64,000 nucleotides of DNA from Streptomyces thermodiastaticus (lineage in GTDB: Bacteria; Actinomycetota; Actinomycetes; Streptomycetales; Streptomycetaceae), in contig NZ_BNBV01000002.1 of the NCBI RefSeq assembly GCF_014656135.1, positions 248,001 through 312,000 on the forward strand. Reading direction: 5' to 3'. How positions within the stretch are numbered: position 1 is the first letter of the stretch; every line of letters starts with the position of its first letter. The notes below the pieces were generated by a model. It was given only the letters and a program-made list of their open reading frames with translations. It searched no databases and was not told the origin of the DNA. The translations under genes and the position numbers were made by a program. This document shows, one piece after another, positions 46,814 through 55,906 of the stretch.

Positions 46814-48031
46814 GTGCCTCGTACCGTCAGGGACGTCGTCTTCGTCGACGGCGTCCGCACCCCGTTCGGCAAGGCGGGCCCGAAGGGCATCTACCACGAG
46901 ACCCGTGCCGACGATCTCGTCGTGAAGGCGATCCGGGAGCTGCTGCGCCGCAACCCCGGCCTCGACCCGAAGCAGGTCGACGAGGTCGCCATCGCCGCGA
47001 CCACGCAGATCGGCGACCAGGGCCTGACCATCGGCCGTACGGCCGGCATCCTCGCGGGCCTGCCGAGCTCGGTCCCCGGCTACGCGATCGACCGCATGTG
47101 CGCGGGCGCGCTGACCGCCGTCACCACCGTGTCCGCCTCCATCGCCTTCGGCGCGTACGACGTCGCCATCGCGGGCGGTGTCGAGCACATGGGCCGCCAC
47201 CCGATGGGCGAGGGCGTCGACCCGAACCCGCGGTTCGTGTCCGAGAAGCTGGTCGACGAGTCCGCCCTGTTCATGGGCATGACCGCGGAGAACCTGCACG
47301 ACCGCTTCCCGCAGATCACCAAGCTGCGCGCCGACGAGTACGCGGTGCGCTCGCAGGAGAAGGCCGCCAAGGCGTACGCCAACGGCAAGATCCAGCAGGA
47401 CCTGGTGCCGATCGCGGTGCGCCGCACCAACCCCGAGGCCGGCGAGACCGGCTGGGGCCTGGTCACCGCCGACGAGCCGATGCGCCCGGGCACCACCCTG
47501 GAGGCCATCGCCGACCTGAAGACGCCGTTCCGGGTGCACGGCCGGGTCACCGCGGCCAACGCGGCCGGCCTGAACGACGGCGCCACCGCGTCGGTCATCG
47601 CGAGCGAGGAGTTCGCCCGCGAGATGGGGCTGCCGGTCAAGATGCGCCTGGTCTCCTACGCCTTCGCGGGCGTGGAGCCGGAGGTCATGGGCTACGGCCC
47701 GATCCCGGCCACGGAGAAGGCGCTGGCCAAGGCCGGTCTGTCCATCTCCGACATCGGCCTGTTCGAGATCAACGAGGCCTTCGCCGTGCAGGTCCTGGCG
47801 TTCCTGGACCACTACGGCATCGCCGACGACGACGAGCGCGTCAACCAGTACGGCGGCGCCATCGCCTTCGGCCACCCGCTGGCCTCCTCCGGCGTGCGCC
47901 TGATGACGCAGCTGGCCCGCCAGTTCGAGGAGCAGCCGCACGTCCGCTACGGCCTGACCACCATGTGCGTCGGCTTCGGCATGGGCGCGACGGTCATCTG
48001 GGAGAACCCGCACTTCGAGGGGGACAAGTGA
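46814..48031 (+). CDS. fadA: Acetyl-CoA C-acyltransferase (3-ketoacyl-CoA thiolase)
   Basis: This thiolase cleaves 3-ketoacyl-CoA with CoA in the last step of fatty-acid beta-oxidation. The 405 residues contain the acylated Cys96 in DRMCAGALTAV, the GHPLASSGVR His motif, and the second Cys in TTMCVGFGMG near the C-terminus. NEAFAVQ is the conserved substrate-binding Asn-Glu motif. GTG 46814 has GGAGGAG 8 nt upstream. Its TGA overlaps the fadB start (GTGA), so the two subunits are translationally coupled. Expression is probably controlled by the palindrome at 46750. Confidence 0.96.
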   Translation: MPRTVRDVVFVDGVRTPFGKAGPKGIYHETRADDLVVKAIRELLRRNPGLDPKQVDEVAIAATTQIGDQGLTIGRTAGILAGLPSSVPGYAIDRMCAGALTAVTTVSASIAFGAYDVAIAGGVEHMGRHPMGEGVDPNPRFVSEKLVDESALFMGMTAENLHDRFPQITKLRADEYAVRSQEKAAKAYANGKIQQDLVPIAVRRTNPEAGETGWGLVTADEPMRPGTTLEAIADLKTPFRVHGRVTAANAAGLNDGATASVIASEEFAREMGLPVKMRLVSYAFAGVEPEVMGYGPIPATEKALAKAGLSISDIGLFEINEAFAVQVLAFLDHYGIADDDERVNQYGGAIAFGHPLASSGVRLMTQLARQFEEQPHVRYGLTTMCVGFGMGATVIWENPHFEGDK

Positions 48032-50157
48032 GCACCACCGCCGAGCTGTTGAAGCAGGCCTCGGACCTGTTCCCGGACGAGGTCGTCACCCAGGCCCACG
48101 TACGCCACTTCGACCTGCCGCTGGGCGCCGGCCGCTTCGCGCTGATCACGCTGGACAACGGCCTGGACCACACCAAGCCGACCACCTTCGGCCCGGCCTC
48201 GCTGGCGAACCTCGACGCCGCGATCGACCAGGTGGAGAAGGAGGCAGCGGACGGCGAGATCGTCGGCGTCGGCATCACCGGCAAGCCGTTCATCTTCGCG
48301 GTCGGCGCCGACCTGAAGGGCGTGGAGCTGCTGAAGGAGCACGAGCACGCCCACGCCATCGGCAAGGGCGGCCACGACGTCTTCAAGCGGCTGTCGAAGC
48401 TCGCGGTGCCGACCTTCGCGTACTACAACGGCGCGGCCATGGGCGGCGGCGTCGAGGTCGGCCTGCACTGCACCTACCGCACGGTGTCCACGGCCGTGCC
48501 CGCCTTCTCGCTGCCCGAGGTGTTCCTCGGCCTGGTCCCCGGCTGGGGCGGCTGCACCCTGCTGCCGAACCTGATCGGCGCCGACAAGGCCGTCACCGTC
48601 ATCATCGAGAACAGCCTCAACCAGAACCGGCAGCTCAAGGGCAAGCAGGTCTACGAGCTCGGCATCGCCGACGCGCTCTTCGAGGGCGCGGACTTCCTGG
48701 AGCAGTCGCTGGTGTGGACGGCGTCCGTCCTCAAGGGCGAGGTGACCGTCGAGCGTTCGGCCGTCGACCGCGGCGAGGCCTGGGACCAGGCCGTGCAGCG
48801 GGGCCGGGCCATCGCCGACGCGAAGGTGCACGGCGCGGCGCCGGCCGCCTACCGGGCCCTGGACATCATCGCCGCCGCCAAGAGCGGTGACCTGCAGGCC
48901 GGGTTCGACGCCGAGGACGAGGCCCTGGCGGACCTCATCATGAGCGGCGAACTGCGCGCCGGCCTGTACGCCTTCAACCTGGTGCAGAAGCGCGGCAAGC
49001 GCCCGGCGGGCGCCCCTGACAAGAACCTGGCGCGTCCGGTGACCAAGGTCGGCGTGGTCGGCGCCGGTCTGATGGCCTCCCAGCTGGCCCTGCTCTTCGT
49101 GCGCCGCCTCGAGGTGCCGGTCGTCCTGACCGACATCGACCAGGAGCGCATCGACAAGGGTGTGGCCTACGTCCACACCGAGATCGACAAGCTGCTCGGC
49201 AAGGGCCGCATCGGCCAGGACAAGGCCAACCGCCTCAAGGCGCTGGTCAGCGGTGTCCTGGACAAGGCGGAGGGCTTCGCGGACGCCGACTTCGTCATCG
49301 AGGCCGTCTTCGAGGAGATGGGCGTCAAGCAGCAGGTGTTCGCTCAGGTCGAGGCGGTCGCGCCCGAGCACGCGATCCTCGCCACGAACACCTCCTCGCT
49401 GTCCGTGACGGAGATGGCCTCGAAGCTGAAGCATCCCGAGCGGGTCGTCGGCTTCCACTTCTTCAACCCGGTGGCGGTCCTGCCGCTGCTGGAGGTCGTG
49501 CGCGGCGAGAAGACGGACGACGCCTCGCTGGCCACCGCGTTCGCCGTCGCCAAGAAGCTGAAGAAGACCGCGGTGCTGGTCAAGGACGCCCCGGCGTTCG
49601 TCGTCAACCGCATCCTGACCCGCTTCATGGGCGAGATCCAGAACGTCATCGACGAGGGCACGCCGGTCGAGGTCGCCGAGAAGGCCGTCGAGCCGCTGGG
49701 TCTGCCGATGTCCCCGCTGGTCCTGCTGGAGCTGGTCGGCCCGGCGATCGGTCTGCACGTCTCGGAGACCCTGAACAAGGCGTTCCCGGACCGCTTCACC
49801 GTCTCCCCCAACCTGAAGGCGGTCGTGGAGGCCGGCAAGCGCGGCTTCTACGTCTACGACAGCGGCAAGCCCGAGCTGGACCCGGAGGTAGCCGCGCTGC
49901 TGAAGCAGGGCGACACGGTCCTGACGGAGGACCAGGTCCGCGCCCGCGTCCTGGACGCGGTCGCCCAGGAGATCGGCCTGATGCTGGACGAGGGCGTCGT
50001 CGCCGAGCCCCAGGACATCGACCTGTGCCTGATCACCGGCGCCGGCTGGCCCTTCCACCTGGGCGGCATCACGCCGTACCTGGACCGCGAGGGCATCAGC
50101 GAGCGGGTCAACGGCAAGCGGTTCCTGCCCGCGGGGGTGGCCTCGGTCCCGGCGTGA
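48028..50157 (+). CDS. fadB: Multifunctional fatty-acid oxidation protein FadB-like (hydratase/dehydrogenase)
   Basis: This two-domain enzyme catalyses enoyl-CoA hydration and NAD-dependent 3-hydroxyacyl-CoA oxidation. Residues about 1-315 form the crotonase domain (FAVGADLKGVELL, YYNGAAMGGGVEVGLHC, SLPEVFLGLVPGWGG, with the family oxyanion loop). From about 330 the Rossmann domain VTKVGVVGAGLMASQLALLF binds NAD, with catalytic GFHFFNPVAVLPLLEVVRG; two C-terminal 3HCDH domains follow to residue 709. GTG 48028 overlaps the fadA stop. The FadA/FadB pair likely assembles as a trifunctional-enzyme-like complex. A 21-bp perfect stem-loop ends the operon. Confidence 0.95.
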   Translation: MSTTAELLKQASDLFPDEVVTQAHVRHFDLPLGAGRFALITLDNGLDHTKPTTFGPASLANLDAAIDQVEKEAADGEIVGVGITGKPFIFAVGADLKGVELLKEHEHAHAIGKGGHDVFKRLSKLAVPTFAYYNGAAMGGGVEVGLHCTYRTVSTAVPAFSLPEVFLGLVPGWGGCTLLPNLIGADKAVTVIIENSLNQNRQLKGKQVYELGIADALFEGADFLEQSLVWTASVLKGEVTVERSAVDRGEAWDQAVQRGRAIADAKVHGAAPAAYRALDIIAAAKSGDLQAGFDAEDEALADLIMSGELRAGLYAFNLVQKRGKRPAGAPDKNLARPVTKVGVVGAGLMASQLALLFVRRLEVPVVLTDIDQERIDKGVAYVHTEIDKLLGKGRIGQDKANRLKALVSGVLDKAEGFADADFVIEAVFEEMGVKQQVFAQVEAVAPEHAILATNTSSLSVTEMASKLKHPERVVGFHFFNPVAVLPLLEVVRGEKTDDASLATAFAVAKKLKKTAVLVKDAPAFVVNRILTRFMGEIQNVIDEGTPVEVAEKAVEPLGLPMSPLVLLELVGPAIGLHVSETLNKAFPDRFTVSPNLKAVVEAGKRGFYVYDSGKPELDPEVAALLKQGDTVLTEDQVRARVLDAVAQEIGLMLDEGVVAEPQDIDLCLITGAGWPFHLGGITPYLDREGISERVNGKRFLPAGVASVPA

Positions 50158-50178
50158 CGCACGCCGCCGTCCCCGGCT

Positions 50179-50224
50179 GACGCCGATGCCCGGCACACCG
50201 GTGGGTGTGCCGGGCATCGGCGTC
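50179..50224 (+). terminator. Terminator of fadAB operon
   Basis: Perfect 21-nt arms 50179-50199 and 50204-50224 with a 4-nt loop, 21 nt after the fadB stop. It is the longest perfect stem in the window and has no U tract. Confidence 0.9.
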
Positions 50225-50361
50225 GTACGGCCCGCCATGCGACGGGCGGTGACGACAGGGAAGCGGACGGGGCGTCAGGGGGCGTCGATCGGACCGGGCA
50301 GGGCGGCGGGGGCGTGCGTCACCGGCGGCGACGGGCGGGCGCTCCAACCCGCCCGTCGCCG

Positions 50362-50470
50362 CCTCGCCGCTCACACCTCGCGCCACGCCTCCAAGGCCAG
50401 CCCCGGCTCGTCCTCGCCGCTCACACCTCGCGCCACGCCTCCAGGGCCAGCCCCGGCTCGTCCTTGCCGC
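50362..50470. repeat. 50-bp tandem duplication across a gene end
   Basis: 50362-50411 is repeated at 50412-50461 with one change (CCAAGG versus CCAGGG), and the first 9 bases recur once more at 50462-50470 with one change. The right copy holds the stop codon and last 13 codons of the gene ending at 50421. Confidence 0.9.
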
Positions 50471-51440
50471 GGGTCACGAGCAGCCGGCCCGTGGCCGGGG
50501 AGGAGACGGCCGCGACGATGCGGCCCCCGGCGCCGGTGGTCAGGCAGACCCGGGCGTCCGGCGGGAGCTGCGGGCCGGACTCGGTCCACCAGGCACCCGC
50601 CGACTCCTCCTCGGTCGGATAGGCGGCGAAGGCGACCCGGCCGCTGCCGGAGCACTGGGCGAGCACCGTGCAGTCGTGGCCGTCGAGGACGCAGCGGACG
50701 GCGGCGACCGGGCCGGTGCCGGCGGCGCCGAGCACGGTCACCGGTTTGCCGCCGGGCCGCCAGGCGCACAGGTCGCCCACGGAGTCGGTGTAGAAGAGCG
50801 TGGTGGCACCGGGCGACGTGGCCAGGGCGTACAGGGAGCCCGGCTGCGGCTCGGCGGTGATCTTCTCCCCCGGCACCAGGCGGCCGCCGGGCTCCTCCTG
50901 CTGCCAGTGCTGCACTCCGCCGCGTACGGCCGCGTACAGCTCGACCCTGCCGGACTCGGCGGTGACCGCCGCCAGGCCGTCCCGGTGCGTTCCCTGGCCC
51001 CGCAGATCCCACCAGGGCGACCAGCCGCCCTTGGTCCGCTGGGCCCGCATGCTCACCCCGCCGCCCGCGTTGCGGACGAAGAGGTGGGCTCGTCCCTCCG
51101 CGTCGACGGCGACGGCCGGTGTGCCCGTGCGGTCCCCCTTGTTGTTGGGATGTCCCACCGGCATCCAGTCCAGGGCCGCCAGCAGCGGGCGGAAGTGGGT
51201 GGAGTGCACCAGTCCCGACTCGCCCGGCACCGTGGGCCGCCAGGAGACCAGATGGGTGTAGCGGTCGCTGCCCTGCCCGAGGGCGAGCACCGGGTGCACC
51301 CGCTGGTCGCCGCCCATGCGGCGGGGCGCGTCCCAGGGGCCGTCGGGCCACCGCTCGGCCCGGCACAGCACGGCGTCGCCCGAGAGGAAGTAGACATGAA
51401 GGCGGCCGTCGCGGCCGCGGAGGAGCCAGTCGCCGTTCAC
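50421..51440 (-). CDS. Cytoplasmic repeat protein, probable beta-propeller
   Basis: The 339-residue protein starts MNGDWLLRGRDGRLHVYFLSG and has about six repeats of the form W/V-G-x-hydrophobic-Y with short loops (HPVLALGQGSDRYTHLVSW, TPAVAVDAEGRAHLFVRN, LAAVTAESGRVELYAAVRGG). This is like sialidase- or PLL-type beta-propellers. No signal peptide or catalytic motif is visible. It ends with KDEPGLALEAWREV; a 50-bp tandem duplication spans this end. GTG 51440 has TAGAGT 6 nt upstream on its strand and no ribosome site, pointing to leaderless expression. Function unknown. Confidence 0.7.
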   Translation of the reverse strand: MNGDWLLRGRDGRLHVYFLSGDAVLCRAERWPDGPWDAPRRMGGDQRVHPVLALGQGSDRYTHLVSWRPTVPGESGLVHSTHFRPLLAALDWMPVGHPNNKGDRTGTPAVAVDAEGRAHLFVRNAGGGVSMRAQRTKGGWSPWWDLRGQGTHRDGLAAVTAESGRVELYAAVRGGVQHWQQEEPGGRLVPGEKITAEPQPGSLYALATSPGATTLFYTDSVGDLCAWRPGGKPVTVLGAAGTGPVAAVRCVLDGHDCTVLAQCSGSGRVAFAAYPTEEESAGAWWTESGPQLPPDARVCLTTGAGGRIVAAVSSPATGRLLVTRGKDEPGLALEAWREV

Positions 51441-51446
51441 GCGCTC

Positions 51447-51452
51447 ACTCTA
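51447..51452 (-). promoter_or_regulatory. -10 box of leaderless propeller-gene transcript
   Basis: On the minus strand TAGAGT, then 6 nt, then GTG 51440; no ribosome site. Confidence 0.5.
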
Positions 51453-51567
51453 TGCGGCACCCCGGACCGCGCCCGGGCCGGGCCCCGCATCCCCGCACCG
51501 GGGCCCCGCCCCGGCCGGGTGCGGCCGGTGTCTGCCGTGCCCCGGCGGCACGTGCCACCCTGGTCGC

Positions 51568-51939
51568 ATGGATGCCACCCCGGATCTGCTCGTGATCGTC
51601 GACGGTGCCAATGTCGTCGGGTCGGTACCGGACGGCTGGTGGCGGGACCGCCGGGGAGCCACCGAGCGCCTGCGGGACCGGCTGGCCGCCGGCGGTGTGC
51701 CCCGCCTGGCCGAACGGGCGGAGATCGTGCTGGTCGTCGAGGGTGCGGCGCGCGGGGTGCGCACGGTGCCGGGAGTGCGGGTGGAGGATGCGCCCGGCAG
51801 CGGGGACGACCACATCGTCGGCCTGGTCGGCCGGGCGGCGGGCCGGCCCACCCTGGTGGTCACGGCCGACCGCGAACTGCGGCGCCGGGTCACGGAGTTG
51901 GGGGCCGAGGTCACCGGGCCGCGGGCGGTACGGGACTGA
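51568..51939 (+). CDS. Small NYN/PIN-like domain protein
   Basis: The 123-residue protein begins LLVIVDGANVVGSVPDGWWRDRRGA, where the Asp after the first strand and the Asn resemble YacP/NYN-type ribonuclease active sites. VVTADRELRRRVTELGAEV near the end supplies a second conserved Asp. Length fits a single NYN domain. RNase activity is possible but not shown. ATG 51568 lies 6 nt after CACCCT, a weak -10-like box, and has no ribosome site. Confidence 0.7.
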   Translation: MDATPDLLVIVDGANVVGSVPDGWWRDRRGATERLRDRLAAGGVPRLAERAEIVLVVEGAARGVRTVPGVRVEDAPGSGDDHIVGLVGRAAGRPTLVVTADRELRRRVTELGAEVTGPRAVRD

Positions 51940-52042
51940 GCGGGCGGCACACGGACGGACCGGGGCGGAGCCGGTCTCGCCCGGCCCGGCCCCGGCCCGT
52001 GTGTGTTCCGTGTGGGCCCGTGTGTGCTGGCTCCGCCCTCCG

Positions 52043-53554
52043 TCAGGGCGTGCCGGACGCGCCCTCGGCCTGGGCCGGCTGTTCGTCGCGGGCCAGACGG
52101 CTGTGGGTGCGGCCGTAGAGGAAGTAGACGAGGAAACCGATCGCCATCCAGATGGCGAACCGCAGCCAGGTCTCGGCGGGCAGATTCAGCATCAGCCACA
52201 GCGAGGCGAGCACCGACAGGATCGGCACCAGCGGCACCAGCGGCGTACGGAAGGCCCGGTGCAGGTCCGGACGGGTCCGGCGGAGAATGATCACGCTGAG
52301 GGCGACGACGACGAAGGCGAACAGCGTGCCGATGTTCACCAGCTCCGCCAGCTCGCTCAGGCTGGTGAAGCCCGCGATCACGGCGATGACGACGCCGAGG
52401 AGGATGGTCGAGCGGTAGGGGGTGCGGAAACGCGGGTGGGTGCGGGAGAAGAGCCGGGGCAGCAGGCCGTCACGGCTCATCGCGAAGAACACCCGGGACT
52501 GGCCCAGCAGCAGGATCATGCACACGGTGGTCAGGCCGACGGCCGCGCCGAAGCTGATCAGGCCGGCGAACCAGGGGTGGCCGGTGGACTTGAAGGCGTC
52601 CGCCAGGGGGGCGTCCACGGACAGCTTGCTGTACTTCTGCATGCCGGTGACGACGATCGACACCGCCACGTACAGCGCGGTGCAGATGACGAGGGAGCCG
52701 AGGATGCCGCGCGGCACGTCGCGCTGCGGGTTGCGGGTCTCCTCGGCGGCGGTGGCGACCACGTCGAAGCCGATGAAGGCGAAGAACACCACGGACGCGG
52801 CGGTGAAGATGCCCATGACGCCGAAGTTCGACGGTGCCCAGCCGAACATCAGCTGCACGAGCGGTGCCTTGAGGTTGCCGCCCGCCGTGACCGGCTGCTC
52901 CTTGGGGATGAAGGGGTCGTAGTTGCCGCTCTTGATGAAGAAGGCACCCGCGATGATGACGACCAGGACGACGGCCACCTTGATCGCGACCACGACCGAG
53001 GTCACACGTGCCGAAAGCTTCATGCCGACCACGAGGATGGCGGTCAGCACCAGGACCAGGGCGGCGGCGAGGATGTCGAAACCGAACCCGGATGCGCCGT
53101 CCCGGCCGCTGAGATACTCGGGCAGATGCCAGCCGGCGTTGTCCAGCAGCGAATGGATGTAGCCGGACCAGCCGACGGCCACCACCGCCGTGCCGAGCGC
53201 GAGTTCCAGCACCAGGTCCCAGCCGATGATCCAGGCCGGGAACTCGCCGAGAGAGGCGTAGGAGAAGGTGTACGCCGATCCGGCGACCGGCACGGCGGAC
53301 GCGAACTCCGCGTAGCACAGCGCGGCCAGTGCGCAGACCACACCGGCCACCACGAAGGACACGGCCACCGCGGGTCCGGCGGTGTTCCGGGCGGCCGTGC
53401 CGGTGAGCACGAAAATGCCGGTGCCGATGATGACACCGACTCCGAAGACCGTCAGATCGAGGGCCGAGAGCGATTTCCGTAGCGCGTGTTCGGGTTCCTC
53501 GGTGTCCCTGATCGACTGTTCGACGTTCTTCGTCCGGAACAGCGTGTTGCTCAC
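52043..53554 (-). CDS. APC-superfamily amino-acid permease
   Basis: This inner-membrane transporter imports amino acids or related cations. The 503 residues have 12 hydrophobic segments. Helix 1 carries TVFGVGVIIGTGIFVLTGTAA, the unwound substrate-binding GxG region; helix 6 has VVFFAFIGFDVVATAAEETRNPQRD, typical of the cationic amino-acid transporter (YfnA/CAT-like) branch. The N-terminus is charged (NTLFRTKNVEQSIRDTEEPEHALRK). GTG 53554 has GGAAGG and TAGG within 12 nt upstream. It follows the dxs terminator. Confidence 0.92.
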   Translation of the reverse strand: MSNTLFRTKNVEQSIRDTEEPEHALRKSLSALDLTVFGVGVIIGTGIFVLTGTAARNTAGPAVAVSFVVAGVVCALAALCYAEFASAVPVAGSAYTFSYASLGEFPAWIIGWDLVLELALGTAVVAVGWSGYIHSLLDNAGWHLPEYLSGRDGASGFGFDILAAALVLVLTAILVVGMKLSARVTSVVVAIKVAVVLVVIIAGAFFIKSGNYDPFIPKEQPVTAGGNLKAPLVQLMFGWAPSNFGVMGIFTAASVVFFAFIGFDVVATAAEETRNPQRDVPRGILGSLVICTALYVAVSIVVTGMQKYSKLSVDAPLADAFKSTGHPWFAGLISFGAAVGLTTVCMILLLGQSRVFFAMSRDGLLPRLFSRTHPRFRTPYRSTILLGVVIAVIAGFTSLSELAELVNIGTLFAFVVVALSVIILRRTRPDLHRAFRTPLVPLVPILSVLASLWLMLNLPAETWLRFAIWMAIGFLVYFLYGRTHSRLARDEQPAQAEGASGTP

Positions 53555-53648
53555 AGGCCTACCTTCCACGCTCGTCGCCTCGCGGTGGCTCGACATGATC
53601 GAGAGGGCTGGGGAATGCGTATGCCCCGGCACTGGCAGGTTCACGCAG

Positions 53649-53694
53649 ACGGGCCGGATGCGCCACCCGTAGGAGGGTGTCGAATCCGGCCCGT
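53649..53694 (-). terminator. Terminator of dxs
   Basis: 20-nt arms 53649-53668 and 53675-53694 pair with two mismatches around a 6-nt loop, between dxs (stop at 53748) and the permease gene (start 53554). Confidence 0.7.
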
Positions 53695-53747
53695 TTAGGG
53701 CACCGAGCGGTAACGATGTTCCGGTGGGCGCGTACCCTGCGCGCGGG

Positions 53748-55700
53748 TCAGTCGCGTGCGGGTTCCACCGCCGAATCGATCTCGCCGTCGGACTGCCCGG
53801 TGGAGCGCAGCCGGGTGTGCGGCAGGCCGTCGAGCTTGGCGACCAGACCGGTGACCTGGCGGGCGATGTCGGGCGCCGTCAGGCCGATCTCCGCCATGAC
53901 CTCGGCGCGGGAGGCGTGGTCGAGGAAGCGCGGCGGGATGCCGAAGTCCCGCAGCGGCACGTCCACGCCGGCGTCCCGCAGGGCCTGGGCGATGGTGGAG
54001 CCGACACCGCCGACCCGCGAGTTGTCCTCGACGGTGACGACCACCCGGTGCCGTTCGGCCAGCGGGGCCATCGCCTCGTCGACCGGCTTGACCCAGCGGG
54101 GGTCGACGACGGTCGTGGAGATGCCCTGCTTGTCGAGCAGGTCGGCGATCTCCAGGCACATCGGGGCGAGCGCGCCGACGGAGACCAGCAGCACGTCCGG
54201 GGTGTCGGTGCCGGGCTCGCGCAGCACGTCCATGCCGCCGACCCGGCCCACGGCGGGCACCGCCGGGCCGACCTTGCCCTTGGAGAAGCGGACCACGGTC
54301 GGTGCGTCCTCGACGGCGACGGCCTCGCGCAGCTGGGCGCGGACCTGGTCGGCGTCGCGCGGGGCGGCCAGCCGCAGCCCGGGGACGACCTGAAGGATCG
54401 ACATGTCCCACATGCCGTTGTGGGAGGGGCCGTCGGTGCCGGTGATGCCGGCCCGGTCCAGGACGAACGTCACGCCGCACTTGTGCAGGGCGACGTCCAT
54501 CAGCACCTGGTCGAAGGCGCGGTTGAGGAAGGTGGCGTAGACGGCGAAGACCGGGTGCAGTCCGCCGTGGGCGAGACCGGCCGCGGAGACGGCGCCGTGC
54601 TGCTCGGCGATGCCGACGTCGAAGACCCGGTCGGGGAAGGCCTTGGCGAACTTGTCCAGGCCGACCGGCTGGAGCATCGCGGCGGTGATGGCGACGATGT
54701 CCTTGCGTTCCTTGCCGAGCTTGACCATCTCGTCGCCGAAGACGCTGGTCCAGTCGGCGCCGGAGGTGGAGATCGGCAGGCCCGTGTCGGGGTGGATCTT
54801 GCCGACGGCGTGGAAGCGGTCGGCCTCGTCCTGCAGGGCGGGCTGGTAGCCGCGGCCCTTCTCGGTCAGGCAGTGCACGATGACGGGACCGTTGAAGCGC
54901 TTGGCGCGGGTGAGCGCGGACTCCAGGGCCTCGATGTCGTGGCCGTCGATCGGGCCGACGTACTTCAGGCCCAGGTCCTCGAACATGCCCTGCGGGGCGA
55001 TGAAGTCCTTCAGCCCCTTCTTCGCGCCGTGCAGGGTGTCGTAGAGGGCCTGGCCGACGACCGGGGTGCGCTCGAGGAGCTCCTTGGTGCGGGCGAGGAA
55101 CTTCTCGTAGCCGTCGGTGGTGCGCAGGGTGGCCAGGTGGTTGGCGAGGCCGCCGATGGTGGGCGCGTAGGAGCGCTCGTTGTCGTTGACGACGATGACG
55201 AGCGGGCGGTCCTTGGCGTCGGCGATGTTGTTGAGCGCCTCCCAGGCCATGCCGCCGGTCAGGGCGCCGTCCCCGATGACCGCGACGACATGGCTGTCGC
55301 GCCCCAGGATCTGGTTGGCCTTGGCGATGCCGTCGGCCCAGCCCAGCACGGTGGAGGCGTGGCTGTTCTCGATGACGTCGTGCTCGGACTCGGCCTGGGA
55401 GGGGTAACCGGACAGACCGCCCTTCATCTTCAGCCGGGAGAAGTCCTGCCGGCCGGTGAGCAGCTTGTGCACATAGGACTGGTGGCCGGTGTCCCACAGC
55501 ACCTTGTCCTTCGGGGAGTGGAACACCCGGTGCAGGGCGATGGTCAGCTCGACCACACCGAGGTTGGGGCCGAGGTGGCCGCCGGTCTTGGAGACGGCGT
55601 CCACCAGGAAGGTCCGGATCTCCTCTGCCAGCTGATCCAGCTCCTCCAGGCTGAGCCGGTCCAGATCGCGCGGTCCCGTGATGCGGGTCAGCAGCGGCAC
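53748..55700 (-). CDS. dxs: 1-deoxy-D-xylulose-5-phosphate synthase
   Basis: Dxs condenses pyruvate and glyceraldehyde 3-phosphate with thiamine diphosphate, the first step of the MEP isoprenoid pathway. This supplies precursors for geosmin, among others. The 650 residues include [18 protein letters not shown], the ThDP motif [24 protein letters not shown], and the C-terminal transketolase-type domain. GTG 55700 has GGAGG 6 nt upstream. It is monocistronic, with a stem-loop at its end, adjacent to xylH. Confidence 0.97.
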   Translation of the reverse strand: MPLLTRITGPRDLDRLSLEELDQLAEEIRTFLVDAVSKTGGHLGPNLGVVELTIALHRVFHSPKDKVLWDTGHQSYVHKLLTGRQDFSRLKMKGGLSGYPSQAESEHDVIENSHASTVLGWADGIAKANQILGRDSHVVAVIGDGALTGGMAWEALNNIADAKDRPLVIVVNDNERSYAPTIGGLANHLATLRTTDGYEKFLARTKELLERTPVVGQALYDTLHGAKKGLKDFIAPQGMFEDLGLKYVGPIDGHDIEALESALTRAKRFNGPVIVHCLTEKGRGYQPALQDEADRFHAVGKIHPDTGLPISTSGADWTSVFGDEMVKLGKERKDIVAITAAMLQPVGLDKFAKAFPDRVFDVGIAEQHGAVSAAGLAHGGLHPVFAVYATFLNRAFDQVLMDVALHKCGVTFVLDRAGITGTDGPSHNGMWDMSILQVVPGLRLAAPRDADQVRAQLREAVAVEDAPTVVRFSKGKVGPAVPAVGRVGGMDVLREPGTDTPDVLLVSVGALAPMCLEIADLLDKQGISTTVVDPRWVKPVDEAMAPLAERHRVVVTVEDNSRVGGVGSTIAQALRDAGVDVPLRDFGIPPRFLDHASRAEVMAEIGLTAPDIARQVTGLVAKLDGLPHTRLRSTGQSDGEIDSAVEPARD

Positions 55701-55906
55701 CCGTGCCTCCTTGCAGTAGAGCTGATCGAGCTTTCAGCGGCTCGACGAGTCTAATGTTCCGCCCGAGCGCCGAGTGTCCGGGCGGTAGGTCACGGGTCAC
55801 ACGTACGGCCGTACCGTGTGCGCGGCCCGTGTGTGACGCGTGTGTGCCCGGCACCGTCGGCGGTGCCGGGCACACACGGGGACCCGTCGGCCCCGGGCCG
55901 GCCGGG

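Noticed and set aside
47947..50238. Long minus-strand open frame opposite fadB.
   Set aside because: It is the antisense image of a clear beta-oxidation enzyme and has His/Gln/Arg-rich composition typical of antisense GC-rich frames.
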